From Palaemon carinicauda (taxonomy: Eukaryota > Arthropoda > Malacostraca > Decapoda > Palaemonidae): 64,000 nucleotides of DNA. Below the pieces are notes generated by a model that made no database searches, was not told where the DNA came from, and was given only the letters and a program-made list of their open reading frames with translations. A program made the position numbers and the translations under genes. Shown here in pieces: positions 48,919-60,537 of the stretch (position 1 is its first letter; the number at the start of each line of letters is the position of its first letter). The stretch covers positions 318,290,709 through 318,354,708 of the forward strand of contig NC_090725.1 in assembly GCF_036898095.1 (NCBI RefSeq). Direction: 5' to 3'.

Positions 48919-49121
48919 CTGAAAAATGCAAGGGAAGAAGGTGAAGAAGTTTATAATTCCCAAAACAGCGGCCGCCCATCCCGCAGCAGTATACATGTTC
49001 CATTCTAGATGGCTTACTTCTTCCACTTCATCCAGATAATCGGTTGCGTTATAATTCGTTGTAGAATTAGACACAGGTATTATTTCTTGGCTGAAAGCAA
49101 CTGCTATTGCTGCCTGTATTG
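48919..49121 (-). CDS. MFSD8: MFSD8/CLN7-like transporter, penultimate exon
   Basis: This 203-bp exon follows the acceptor 'atttctacag' (49,122 on) and begins in phase with 'CA' completing a split codon. It then encodes 'IQAAIAVAFSQEIIPVSNST', a glycosylation-rich loop (NST, NAT), and the helix 'MYTAAGWAAAVLGIINFF' ending 'PCIFQ'. The order and loop match the family's mid-portion just before the central cytosolic linker. Upstream exons should lie at higher coordinates; I could not identify them. Confidence 0.82.
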
Positions 49122-49898
49122 CTGTAGAAATAAATAAATTTTTATATTTTTTTTTTTATATTGGATAAGTTAGTTTCAATGATACAAGTTACAAGTTGGA
49201 GATAAATAAAAAGTTACGGAAAAGTAGATCAAAATAGAGTGCAATAGCAGTGATACTAATGAAAGTTCTGTATAATCTAAACAATTTTCCGAAATATATT
49301 GTCACAGAAAGAAAATTGCATAAAACCTAGAAAGTCAAATATTCATCAGCATATTAAGGACCTTCAAATAGGACAAGGTACCGAATGTATGGTCTTTTTC
49401 CTTATCATTGACCTTCTTCCGATTGAAATTCTGCAACTACTGTTTGCATTTTCTTCATGGACTTTTATTTTAGTCTAGCTACTATTGTCAGTCTAGTCTA
49501 TTCGTGATAATTTTCAGGTTTTGTTTCCCAAAAGTTTGTTTTTAAATTTTTATTACCATTCGAGTATTTGTGAAATTATTTCGTTTGTTGGTTTATGAAA
49601 CCCACGAAGTCCAATATTTATATGCTTGGCATCCTTCTAATACATTGGTAATCACATGATAAGTGTCATGCACACATAGCTAAACCAGTGCAGTAACTAG
49701 CAAATATTTACACTAGGAAGAATCGAGAATGTGGGAGCTGTTCTATTTATCAATGAATGAAATAAAACTTACATCGAGCCCCACTACCGGATCATAGGTT
49801 CCGAACATTTCATATCAAAAGGGAAAAGGCAAACATACTTTTGTGACGGCTTTTATCTGAAAAACACAATACATATCAAATGAATCTAATTTCACCTG

Positions 49899-49901
<3 letters not shown>

Positions 49902-49992
<91 letters not shown>

Positions 49993-49997
49993 ATGTG
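49902..49997. repeat. (TA)n(TG)n microsatellite
   Basis: (TA)n followed directly by (TG)n. Confidence 0.97.
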
Positions 49998-50143
49998 TGT
50001 GTGTTTGTGTATTATATCCACGAAAGGTAAAATGAAAAGACTTTCGTGGCTACAATACATATTTTATGCTCATCATGTGTCACCTTTCGTGATTTCTACA
50101 CAAACACACATATATACATAGGCTACATACATACATACATACA

Positions 50144-50149
<6 letters not shown>

Positions 50150-50236
<87 letters not shown>

Positions 50237-50295
50237 CGTGTGTGTGTGTTTGTGTGTATGCATGCATGTATGTATGTACAAGTATGCGTGTATAA

Positions 50296-50373
<78 letters not shown>
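50150..50373. repeat. (TA)n(TG)n(TA)n microsatellite
   Basis: (TA)n, (TG)n, a 'tgcatgcatgtatgtatgta' bridge, then (TA)n. Confidence 0.97.
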
Positions 50374-50376
<3 letters not shown>

Positions 50377-50675
50377 CCCCCCCCCCAAAAAAAGTATCCT
50401 AACATCCGTAAGAGAAAAACCTATATACCAAATCAATTCAGGGATAACGTGTTATCGAAACTTGATCAACCTTCGAAAGAGGTATTTATATTTAAAGAAG
50501 TACTTATACAGATTAAATATTTAGGCAAGTTTTTATTTGTTTGATGCGTGTATACATTTTCAGCACAAACAGAATATCATAAAGTACATTTGTAAAATAA
50601 TAATGGTACAAAAACGTTTGCCAGATTGTGAGTTAGCACTAAATGGATAGAAGAACAAATTGCTGTGTATAATGG

Positions 50676-50680
<5 letters not shown>

Positions 50681-50747
<67 letters not shown>
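50681..50747. repeat. (GA)n microsatellite
   Basis: A pure (GA)n run of about 67 bp. Confidence 0.97.
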
Positions 50748-50749
<2 letters not shown>

Positions 50750-51288
50750 CATTTACTTTATATTTGGGTAATTTGATTGTTGTTTGGTTAAATTAAAGGT
50801 TAAAATACTTTAAGTGGGAGAAAGTTTGGAAATGTAACTGTAAACGTGATCAAGGCAAATGAGTTATACAAAAATAAAGTGAGAAGAAATTTGTTCTAGA
50901 ATTGAAAAAGCTGATTTTATGTGGGATGGTTATTGTAGTCAAGAGCAAATTAAGACAAGATGGAAAACAGCAAGGAGAAGCATGTGGAAAAATTTGGGAA
51001 AATAAAAATTTCTTCATGGTGGAAATTCATGTATAGAATGATGAACAAACATTCAAAATTAAACAAGCAAATTGACCGTTGCCATCTGAATAAATACAAA
51101 TGCAGTGTTGAGTCTATGAATGGAATACTTTTAAGATATTTTGAATGTAGTAGATAAAAAGAGAGACACAGTGGAAGGACAAAAAGAGAGGAGAGAGTTC
51201 GGGTATAACTGGAAATGTTTGTTGAAGTGATTAATGAGAATAATTATGAAGCTGAAGAATTGAAAGAAACCAGGAGTTGAGATAACTC

Positions 51289-51640
51289 TAAGTCAGAGGT
51301 TGACCAGGTGTTTTTAAAGGTCGCTTTTGAATGGCAGAGGCATGAGACTGACAATGATCTAGCAGGATAATGCCCTAGAAATTGGCCATATATACGCGAG
51401 ATCAGCGCCCAAGCCCTTTCTCTACCCAAGCTAGGACAAGAGGGGGCCAGGCAATGGCTGCTGACGACTTGGCAGGTAGACTTATAGGCTCCGCCAAAAC
51501 CCCCATCCATAGCTCACAAGGATGGTGAGGTGGTTGCATTCACTACAACAAACTATCGCGCTTGAGAGGGTCTTGAACCCCAGTCCAGCAGATTGCTAGG
51601 TAAGGACGTTTCCAATAGGTTACCACAATCTTGTAAGGTA
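51289..51640 (-). repeat. tRNA-derived SINE, copy A (degenerate)
   Basis: It aligns with copy B (52,500-52,830) over its length. Shared blocks are 'gatcagcgcccaagcc', 'caggcaatggctgctgacga' and 'tataggctcc'. The minus-strand box B has decayed to 'ggggttcaagacc'. Confidence 0.8.
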
Positions 51641-52499
51641 TGGGTGGATGACAGAAAGGCTCCCAAGGAAAGTGGAATATGAATGATTTCTCTATTGTAT
51701 ACTGATAATGGTGAAACAAAAGTAAGAATTTATTTGATATGGCATTATTTAGAAAAGCAGGAAAAGGGAATCGTAGGATTTTAATCGAGAAAGTAAGACA
51801 AAGTGGTAAACAGACATGGAGCAGTATGGTTTGAATGTCTAAAATGATGCACGGGTAAGTGTTTATTATGAAAAACTATATGAAAAGTTTTAGAGTAAAG
51901 AGATAAAGCAGTATGTGGCATATGGAAATCCAAAGGAAGCTTGTTATAGAATAACAGAAAGCAATTGTAGAAGGCGGTATTGATATATGGTATAAAAGGT
52001 ATTTAGAGTAATTAAATGTTTTCATGATAGAAGTGGAGGGTCTGCCTAAGTGTGTAGATGGGAGAAACAAAGTTGCGTTGATTCTCTGGGCCTGCTCGAT
52101 ATCTTTATGAATGGAAAAATGCAGTACGATAAAAGACAATAAATATGTGAATTGAGTGCGAGACTATTGGTGATTGTAGATGATTAGTCAGGAGCTTGGT
52201 GAGCAAAATTGGCCAGTAAAAAAAATCAGAGGGGGAAGTTTTATAAGAGAATTGTTGCAAAATCAGGTTAATGAACAAATGGGTCTGAGAAAAAATGATG
52301 CATCTGAAGAGATGTTGTCAGAAGTGAATGCAGTCTTGGATCTAGAAATAGAGTACTTTGAATTGTTGAATATGTAGAATAAAAGGGAGACAAACCTGAG
52401 AAATGCTAAACACAATAGGCTTATTCTAAGGCTAAAATTGCGCGTAAAAGTTATTGACGAGGATATAAGAAAGGGCCAAGACGTTGAAAAAAAAAACAT
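51641..52499. other. AT-rich sequence between SINE copies
   Basis: No gene recognised. On the plus strand, LINE-like words ('...gagagaggagag...') and short frames with little meaning. Confidence 0.4.
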
Positions 52500-52830
52500 T
52501 AAAGGTTTAAAGGTCGCTCATGAATGGCAGAGGCAAGGGACAGTGACATTGCCCTAGCAATCAAGACAATGCCCTAGAGACTGACCATATATTATATGAT
52601 CAGCGCCCAAGCCTCCTCTCCACCCAAGCAAGGACCAGGGAGGGCCAGGCAATGGCTGCTGATGACTCAGCAGATAGACCTATAGGCTCCCCCAAACCCC
52701 CCAACCTTAGCTCTCAAGGATGGTAAGGTTGCAGACACTAATGGCACTAACGAGTCTGAGCGGGACTCGAACCCCCGACTGGCAAACACCAGGCAGAGAC
52801 GTTACCAATCAGGCCACAGCAACCCATTAA
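52500..52830 (-). repeat. tRNA-derived SINE, copy B (good promoter)
   Basis: On the minus strand the head has box A 'TGGCCTGATTGG' (52,816-52,805) and a perfect box B 'GGTTCGAGTCC' (52,773-52,763), the internal pol III promoter of tRNA genes. The body runs to about 52,500. The cloverleaf is not intact, so it is a SINE and not a tRNA gene. Confidence 0.88.
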
Positions 52831-53620
52831 TACCCCTACAAGAGAAACACTGCAGTATGGGGTTGAGTGGCTGACCAAGAGTTTGTGTTAGCCTGAGGGA
52901 AAGGTCCCAATGGAATAGTTGAGAGGAACAGTTGTTCCATTGTATGAACGTAAAACTGATAAACGTATCTGGATGAAACTTGGGTAAATCAGAATTACAT
53001 GGTTCCAAAATTTTGGATAGACACTACATCACCCAAAGCCACTGGAATATAACATCCAACAGGGAAAGGAAGTTGTTTGATAATACTTCATAAAGGTAAA
53101 AAAAAAAAAATGGCTTCATACACACCATCTATAAGGGGACCTTTACCTCATATAGGTAGTGTGGAAAAAAATAGAATATCAATACTTAAATACTACATAT
53201 ATATGATATACAGTAAATGATCTATATATAATATACTGTTTTAACATTTTTTTCTGGATTTCAGATTTCATGATATCTGACGATCATCCTACAACATAGG
53301 CGGCCTAATACCAGTGCCTATTGCATTTGGGATACCATTGAGATGATACTGTGCTTCCATTTTCTGACGGGACGTGGGCAACAGTATAGTAATGAGCCAA
53401 ATCATGTAAAATGACTCTTTATAAAGCTTCAAAATATGCTACATTCTGTAACACTTTTCCACTAAACTAAGGAGCATTTGATGGATATCACAAATGTTGC
53501 TACAAGAACTTTATTGCCATACCAAGATGTTCACTGAACTGTCAAAGACAGGACAATGACACTTCTTCATAATCCCCCCTATTTCAGTCTTCCATACAAC
53601 CAGTGTCTTCAACATCCAGA
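52831..53620. other. AT-rich sequence, nothing firm
   Basis: No homology recognised. It may include the decayed 5' part of the orphan-family pseudogene that follows. Confidence 0.35.
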
Positions 53621-56600
53621 GTAAATAAGGAGGAATGCTGTATATTTTGCCCAGTGTTACATAAAGTATAAAAGGTTCTAGAAGAAATGAACTGGAGGGA
53701 CTTTCTACTGTGAGAATCCTGATGCAGGAAAATGGACTATTAAGGTTGCAAGGGTTCCAAACAATGAAAGAATCCTGGCACAGTTTGGTAGAATTAACTT
53801 TGTTTCTAAGTTAGTAAAATACTATAGCAGTTGTAGGAAACCATGCTTGGCTGATGCAGAGAGAGCCAGTACTGGTTGGACTGCTGCAAGTACTGGAAAA
53901 GCAAAGTTAATTGAAGCACGTTGCAAATCCTTTTGATTGGTACAGAGTCATTTGGAAAATATTCTTCAGGTAAGAGGTGGAATAAAAAGGAAATTACTTC
54001 ATGAATTTTCAGCCGACTCTCGTTGAAAATGGACTGGTTACTCAGCACAATGGTAGTTATAAAGACAGGGTTTGAGTAGTTGAGATGTTAAATAGGTTTG
54101 GGAAGGTTGTGATTTGTCCACACATTACTATCAATGAATCTTACTCCTCTCTTAAAACAGTAAATTTTAGATGGAAAACGCTGCTCTCCTTGTTCTTTCA
54201 AAAATACTCAAATTCATGGCAGCTAGTGAATCATTGTCATATCCATTGACTGCAGATAACATTGCTAATGGTGCAGCAAAAATCCCAGATATTATGCCAC
54301 ACATTACTATCAATGAATCTTACTCCTCTCTTAAAACAGTAAATTTTAGATGGAAAACGCTGCTCTCCTTGTTCTTTCAAAAATACTCAAATTCATGGCA
54401 GCTAGTGAATCATTGTCATATCCATTGACTGCTGATAACATTGTTAATGGTGTGGCAAAAATCCCAGATATTATGCCACACATTACTATAAATGAATCTT
54501 ACTCCTCTCTTAAAACAGTAAATTTTAGATGGAAAACGCTGCTCTCCTTGTTCTTTCAAAAATACTCAAATTCATGGCAGCTAGTGAATCATTGTCATAT
54601 CCATTGACTGCAGATAACATTGCTAATGGTGCAGCAAAAATCCCAGATATTATGCCACACATTACTATCAATGAATCTTACTCCTCTCTTAAAACAGTAA
54701 ATTTTAGATGGAAAACGCTGCTCTCCTTGTTCTTTCAAAAATACTCAAATTCATGGCAGCTAGTGAATCATTGTCATATCCATTGACTGCAGATAACATT
54801 GCTAATGGTGTGGCAAAAATCCCAGATATTATGCCACACATAACTATCAATGAATCTTACTCCTCTCTTAAAACAGTAAATTTTAGATGGAAAACGCTGC
54901 TCTCCTTGTTCTTTCAAAAATACTCAAATTCATGGCAGCTAGTGAATCATTGTCATATCCATTGACTGCAGATAACATTGATAATGGTGCGGCAAAAATC
55001 CCAGATATTATGCCTAAGTTTTCCACATTTCTTTACACAGGATCCACTGAAATGTAACAAGTCAGTGACCACACAGGTCACCTCATTAATTCTGACTCCG
55101 AAGATGCTATCATATGTTGTAACAAGAGGCAGAGTCAAGCCTTCGAAGCACTATTATCGGAATGAGGGTCAAAAGTATGACCGGCAGTCGAAAGTTGATC
55201 AGTGTGCTGAACTGTTTCAGTCATTATATTAGCTATTAGAAAGTGGAAAAACTGGACTTTGACATAGCAAGTTTAACATCAGATAAGAGACAGATCACAC
55301 CAAAGGGCATTAAATCGATTCTGGGTATGGCTACAGGTATGGCTTTTGACAATTTTGATGAGAACTCAGAAACACTGTCTGGATCTGGTACTTTGAATGA
55401 CACTGTTGGGATTACCTACCTGAACATTGACAACACATCTGAAGATGCCCCTTCACATGACTACGAAAGCAGAATGGATGCTGCAAGTAATACCTTCAGA
55501 AAAAAACATCATCATTTATATTCACTTGATGCACCTCTATATGAATGGCAACCCAACAGAAAAAAAGCCAAGGATATCAAAATTCCAGTATGTTGTTCAA
55601 ACCTCTACAGAACCACTGAATTTGAAGTAAGTAAAACAAATGGAGATGTTACGGATGATTCTGACATCATTTCATAGTCAGACCTTCCTGTGAGCAGCAT
55701 GGAACAGTCTTGTCACATTGTATACATTACCTATTCAAAACATTTTCTCTTTAAAACATAAGTATTCCTCCCGCACATTTGGATGTGGTTGCAGAAACCT
55801 TTAGAATAACTTAACAAGTTGCATCAAAGTGTGATAAAATGAATGCCATCATCATGTGAGACGTGGCTATTGCTCAGGTTGCCTCTCAAAATAAAAGAAG
55901 CCGAGTCACAAACCTTCAATAATGTTTTCATCATGTTTGGAGCCTTCTATATCATGATAGTATATTTTAGCTCCATTGGATTCTGCCTTGAGGGCAGGAG
56001 CGGTGACATTATCATACTTGAAATGAAGGTGCTGCATCAGGGGGCTCATTGAAAGTGTTCTTGTCTGGAAAACATTATAACAGGTGTAAAAGGGTTCATG
56101 TTCTGTTAGTCACAGCTCTTCATAAGCTTTTTTATTGAAATTGGCCCTGTTTCAGTAGTCAGTGAACAGTCGGCTTAGCTTGTAGCATATCCATCATCTG
56201 CAAAACTCCGAGAGGTGGAAAATTCTCACATCAATAATCTCCTTGAAATATATAATTCATGGCCAAAGCAAGAAATGGACATCATGGGACAACTGCTGCA
56301 TATTGGCTTGGATACATGGATTTGATTGATGGATTCCTACTACTAAGCAGGGCTTGTAGGGCCAATGACTTAAGACTTGTTTGTTTATGCCTTAAGTTTG
56401 ATTGCTTGAGTATTTTTGGTTACCAACAAGCCTAATTATGCAAAGTAAATGATTCAATAGGTGTAGAACTTATTGAGCATAGACAATTCTGATGTCGGCC
56501 TTCTACATATCGTGTCCAAAGGTGCTCTCTCTGTATGCCGGACTAAAATTCATTTGCCAAGAACCCAGTCGATATGACACTGGAGCAGAAAATCAATGTG

Positions 56601-58560
56601 GATGCTGCATCACAGCTTATAGGTATAACAGTTTTCCATCGGAATATTGTTGTAAAATCTCCATGGATAGTAGCTAGGTCAATCAAAGCTACTATTAATT
56701 GTCTTGTTGCTCAACAAGACAAGAATGCACCATAGTAAAAGAGACTCGCAAAGAGCTCAGAAATAGTAGTTGAAAGAGACCATGGTGATCTACAAAAGCT
56801 GATAGATGGAATAACAACTATATCGAATCCATTTACTAGAGGAGAAACTGGTCCATTGCGTAACATAGCATGGGGAAGGTAGCTTCAAAGAAGGTGCAAG
56901 AATACCTCCAGAAGTTTCACCAAACTGCTTATTCCCTCTGTGACAATTTCAAGCAAGGTTGCTTTGCTAACCCAGCCCACTTTGAGAGGATCATACAACA
57001 GACAAAAATTGAAAACTTTGCCAAAGAAGTAATTCCAGTGAAAGTCAGAACAATGGATTTGAAAGTGCAGGAGGTGCAATTTACAAGATCTCTCTTTAGT
57101 TGACTCATACACCTGGTTAGTACCATGAGTTTTGAAATAAAAAAAAAATGTACTAATGTACCTCTTGACTCCAGTTTCTCTTTGCTTTGATGACATTAAT
57201 GGCAAAAATCACACCCTTCATAAACCAACCTTGCAAATCATCTTACATCAAAGATCAACTCAGAACAGCCAAGCTTGTGTGACACATACACTGTCCATGC
57301 CATGTACTTAATCCGATCCTTAAATCTTAAGGATATCCCTGCTACTCAACATATATTGAAGAGGACCTGCATTGCAGAGAATTAGCTTTGTGACATATAC
57401 AGGTGTCCCTCAAGCAAGACTGCTGAGCAAAAGAGACAAGGAGCTTCAGAATTTGATATAACCATAACAGGAGCAAACCAGAGGGGAACAAAGGATATGA
57501 AACAAGTACTAACATCCAGCATGTTCAAGTCTAAACTTCTTTCAATCTTGCCACTGAATGGAGTAAGAATGAATATGCTGATGTGCGCCAGGGGCATGAT
57601 TTATTTGTCAGCTGCAGAAGGAAATACTTCTATTACACATTTGTCATTTGGACTTTAATCAGAAGCAGTATTGACTCTCATAGGAATGAAAATGAGGAAG
57701 CCAATACCAGACTCAATATACATTTAATCATGCTACATGCCTTGGTCCTGATTCAACTGTTGTTGTTCACTGCAGTTATACAGATATTCTTTGCATTTTA
57801 TATTGCCACATGAAAAGGCTGTCTGGAAAAATTCATATGGACAGTGGCTATGATGCAGGCAATACTAGAAACTATATCGACATCACAAAATTGACTAAGG
57901 AAATTGAAATCATGTCCAATCTCTTGCTTGCACTGCACACTTTTTCTAAAAGTGTTGACACCTACTTCTTCATGGGAAAGAGTAAGATGACTATTTTTGA
58001 GAATATTGAGAAATCCGAAGACTACCAAGACCTTTCTAAGGACTAAAGCCAGCTGGCAGTTCCCTTTGAAAATTTGCAGAAAGGCATGCCAAACTTTGAA
58101 TGTTATATGTGTGAAAAGGCAAGGATTCCAAAGGTCAGTGATGCTCGATATGCCATCTTCAGAGAAAAGTATGCTCCCACAAACATGCTTCCACCCAGTT
58201 TCCTCCATGACATCCAGCATTTAGGAAGGCTAAGTTAGCTAACTATGTAACAAAGATCTGGAATAATTACCATCTGCCAGACCCATCCCATGGCATTGAA
58301 CCGACAAAATGCAAAATGTGGACGGAAATTAAAGTACGGAATTATGGAGATAATCTAGACTGAAAATCAACGAAGGCCATCAGCACTAGAATTGAACTCC
58401 AACCAGATTGAAGAGTACTGTAGTCACCAGAGGATGACAATGACGACCGGGTGGACCACTGTGACTGTGAATCAGATGACTGATTATGAAGAAAATCTCT
58501 TTGACTATGTAAAACTGTTCACCCTCATGTCCCTTTTAAATGGGTAACCTACTCTTTCTG
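53620..58560 (+). pseudogene. Decayed member of a large uncharacterised invertebrate protein family
   Basis: I recognise this from motif memory of a long, unnamed family recurring in cnidarian, mollusc and crustacean genomes; I cannot name it. Plus-strand pieces in family order: a Cys-rich start ('EECCIFCPVLHK', 'YYSSCRKPCLADAERAS', ~53,620-53,870), 'MLSYVVTRGRVKPSKH' (~55,100), 'GMAFDNFDENSETLSGSGTL' with 'NDTVGITYLN' (~55,330-55,430), 'RQGHDLFVSCRRK' and 'ENEEANTRL' (~57,585-57,715), and 'LLLALHTFSKSVDTYFFMGK' (~57,920-57,990). It ends with 'LPPSFLHDIQHLGR' and 'IWNNYHLPDPSHG' (~58,190-58,300). EEAxTR and a D-rich strand suggest a PIN-like nuclease core, which is inference. Many stops and shifts; no introns needed to explain the order. 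Confidence 0.6.
54118..55013 (+). repeat. 179-bp tandem repeat, five copies
   Basis: The unit begins 'cacacattactatcaatgaa' and ends 'ccagatattatgc'. Copies start about every 179 bp (54,118; 54,297; 54,476; 54,655; 54,834). Copies are about 97-99% identical, differing at a few sites ('gcagcaaaa'/'gtggcaaaa', 'actgcagat'/'actgctgat'). 179 is not a multiple of 3, so the repeat shifts the frame at each copy. The same 85-codon frame therefore reappears in each unit. Confidence 0.97.
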
Positions 58561-59269
58561 ATAAATTTATGGCTTACATCAAAGAGGTAGTTCTTTCTTT
58601 GTCTGAACCATAATTTCTTGGAGTAAAACCAACTTATACCAAAAATAGACTGTTTTTATTGGTAATCAACATGTAAGGCTACACACGCTTTGGATCATGC
58701 CATGTGAAACCATTTTCATATCAATTTGTATAAAATGCATATAGTAGATATGTTTTATTATAAACAAGAGAATAAATTTAAGAAGTCTTATTTTTAACAG
58801 ATATAGATTCCAATTAGATAGTTTTAATCTTTTTATGATTTTTCATAAATAGTGTCATCAAAAAGTTCGTTCTCTTGTGTATCTAAAATTACATCTCAAT
58901 TCAATATTCTCCTGCCTAAATAGGTAGATCTATCCCCTTTCTTCATAAATAAAGGCAAATTAGGTCAGCACCTACCATTTTCACGGGACAACAGATGTTT
59001 TCCCAATGGTATACCGAATTCAGGGCCATGACTACTTCTCCCAACATTTAACCCCATGTGAACTTATTTTCTATACTTATCTGTACACTGTGTATTTTAT
59101 CTTAAAGGGAAAAAAAACGTTTATTGTTAAATCATTGTCTTGGGTCATATGGCTTCTGAGAAATTGACGTTTTAGATTCCTCTGCCCCAAATTGCCCATT
59201 CGGAAAAAAATGGAGATGTCTGGGGTCACCAAGAAAACTATTTTTTTTTCTTATTCTGCATACATTTTC
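58561..59269. other. AT-rich sequence, nothing recognised
   Basis: No coding, RNA or repeat homology seen. Confidence 0.4.
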
Positions 59270-59960
59270 CTTTAGAAAAAAACAATAAAAATGAAGAACT
59301 CAGAAACAAATAAAAAGGTGATGGGGCTTGGACTAGAAGGTGGAGTAATGAACGTTAACATGTGGTGGAAGAATAGCGATGGTTGATTGGCATAAATATC
59401 TTGGATAAAATATAACGAATAATGGTAACATGAAAGAAGAATTGATCCATAGCATAGGAGAAACAAGAAAGGTGAGAGCATATATGCAAGACTTGTAGTG
59501 TTTAGAATTGAAGCCAAGATGAGAATGTGTGGAAGGATTGTTGAACCAAAATCTCCTTTATGGAAGTGAAGTGTGAGCGCTGAATATAAATAAAAGGAAA
59601 ATGTTAAATTTGTTGAGATGTATAGTTTGTGTAGTATATGCGATTTAAGAAGAATTGGTAAAATGGAAAATGTTGAGATATGCATAAGTGGTAAAAAGTT
59701 AGCATAGATGAAAGGTTGGATAAGAGAATTTTGAAGTGGTTAGGTGAAGGAAAATGAATGGATGGCAATAGGTCAATAAAAATGTGTATAATTCAGGCAT
59801 GCTGCTAAGAGGTAAGAGAGGAGGGCCAAAAAAGGATTTGATGAATGGAGTGGCAGCCACATTGGAAAGGCAAGGCCTATCAAACGTAAAATTGTGTCTG
59901 CACAATAATGGTGAATGGCGTGGTGTGTATATGTGGGCTAGATGTATTGCTGTTGATCAT
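59270..59960 (+). pseudogene. LINE reverse-transcriptase C-terminal remnant
   Basis: Plus-strand fragments 'NGNMKEELIHSIGETRKVRA', 'NLLYGSEV' and 'WALN'-like text, and 'RGGPKKDLMNGVAATLERQG', are the conserved C-terminus of a LINE ORF2 ('LLYGSEVW', 'RGRPRK.W.DGV'). It looks like the same clade as the remnant at 10,450-11,957. Stops are frequent. It ends before the (TA)n at 60,004. Confidence 0.75.
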
Positions 59961-60001
59961 TTTGTATTGGTGTATGAAGCTAATACCGTAGAAAATTTTT
60001 G

Positions 60002-60003
<2 letters not shown>

Positions 60004-60076
<73 letters not shown>
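60004..60076. repeat. (TA)n microsatellite
   Basis: A pure (TA)n tract next to the SINE 3' end. Confidence 0.97.
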
Positions 60077-60077
<1 letters not shown>

Positions 60078-60245
60078 AATAAGCCATATGTATTTTTGAT
60101 ACATTAATGTCTGGATTCTCTTAACGACCTCGGAATCAGAGCCCCAGGCGAAATCACACAAAGACAAGAGCTTGGCTCCGGCCGGGAATCGAACCCTGGT
60201 CGGCAAGCTTGTATAGACAGTGACTAAACCACTTGGCCACGAAGA
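60077..60245 (-). repeat. tRNA-derived SINE, second family, copy 1
   Basis: On the minus strand, box A 'TGGCCAAGTGG' (60,239-60,229) and box B 'GGTTCGATTCC' (60,195-60,185), followed by the body 'aagagaatccagacattaat' and a 3' end in 'ggcttatttg' against (TA)n. Confidence 0.88.
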
Positions 60246-60537
60246 AAGATAAAAGTCACTGACAATTCTTCTGTATTTATACCTGTCGAATTCAGGTGTT
60301 TTTTACTTAGAATTGAAATCAACCCAACTTCACCATCGTAGCTAATTGGTAGTTTGTTACTTGGCATTCGATTAATGATAAATTTTGCACATTTAGACGT
60401 GTTTTTCATATTCAAATAAGCCATATATATTTTTGATACATTAATGTCTGGATTCTCTTAACGACCTCGGGATCAGAGCCCCAGGCGAAATCACACAAAG
60501 ACAAGAGCTTGTGACCGGCCGGGAATCGAACCCTAAA
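60246..60537 (-). repeat. tRNA-derived SINE, second family, copy 2 (5'-truncated)
   Basis: It starts at box B ('agggttcgattcccggccgg', 60,537 on) and repeats the body of copy 1. It continues through 'ggcttatttg' into a further region ('aaaacacgtctaaatgtgca' ... 'ctgaattcgacagg') that copy 1 lacks. It abuts the LINE at 60,538. Confidence 0.8.

Larger units (their letters stand above)
49122..51288. other. Probable MFSD8-like intron; microsatellites, no exon identified
   Basis: No coding homology on either strand. It holds (TA)n(TG)n at about 49,902-49,997, (TA)n(TG)n(TA)n at about 50,150-50,373, and (GA)n at 50,681-50,747. Confidence 0.5.

Noticed and set aside
49750..49830. Upstream MFSD8 exon ending at a GAT|GTAAGT donor near 49,772
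   Set aside because: The phase needed by the next exon would put a stop codon six codons upstream, and the residues do not fit the family.
52763..52816. tRNA genes at the SINE promoters (also 60,185-60,239)
   Set aside because: Boxes A and B are good, but no full cloverleaf or acceptor stem is seen and the units continue into SINE bodies.
54118..55013. CRISPR-like array
   Set aside because: Units are contiguous 179-bp tandem repeats without spacers, in a eukaryotic genome.
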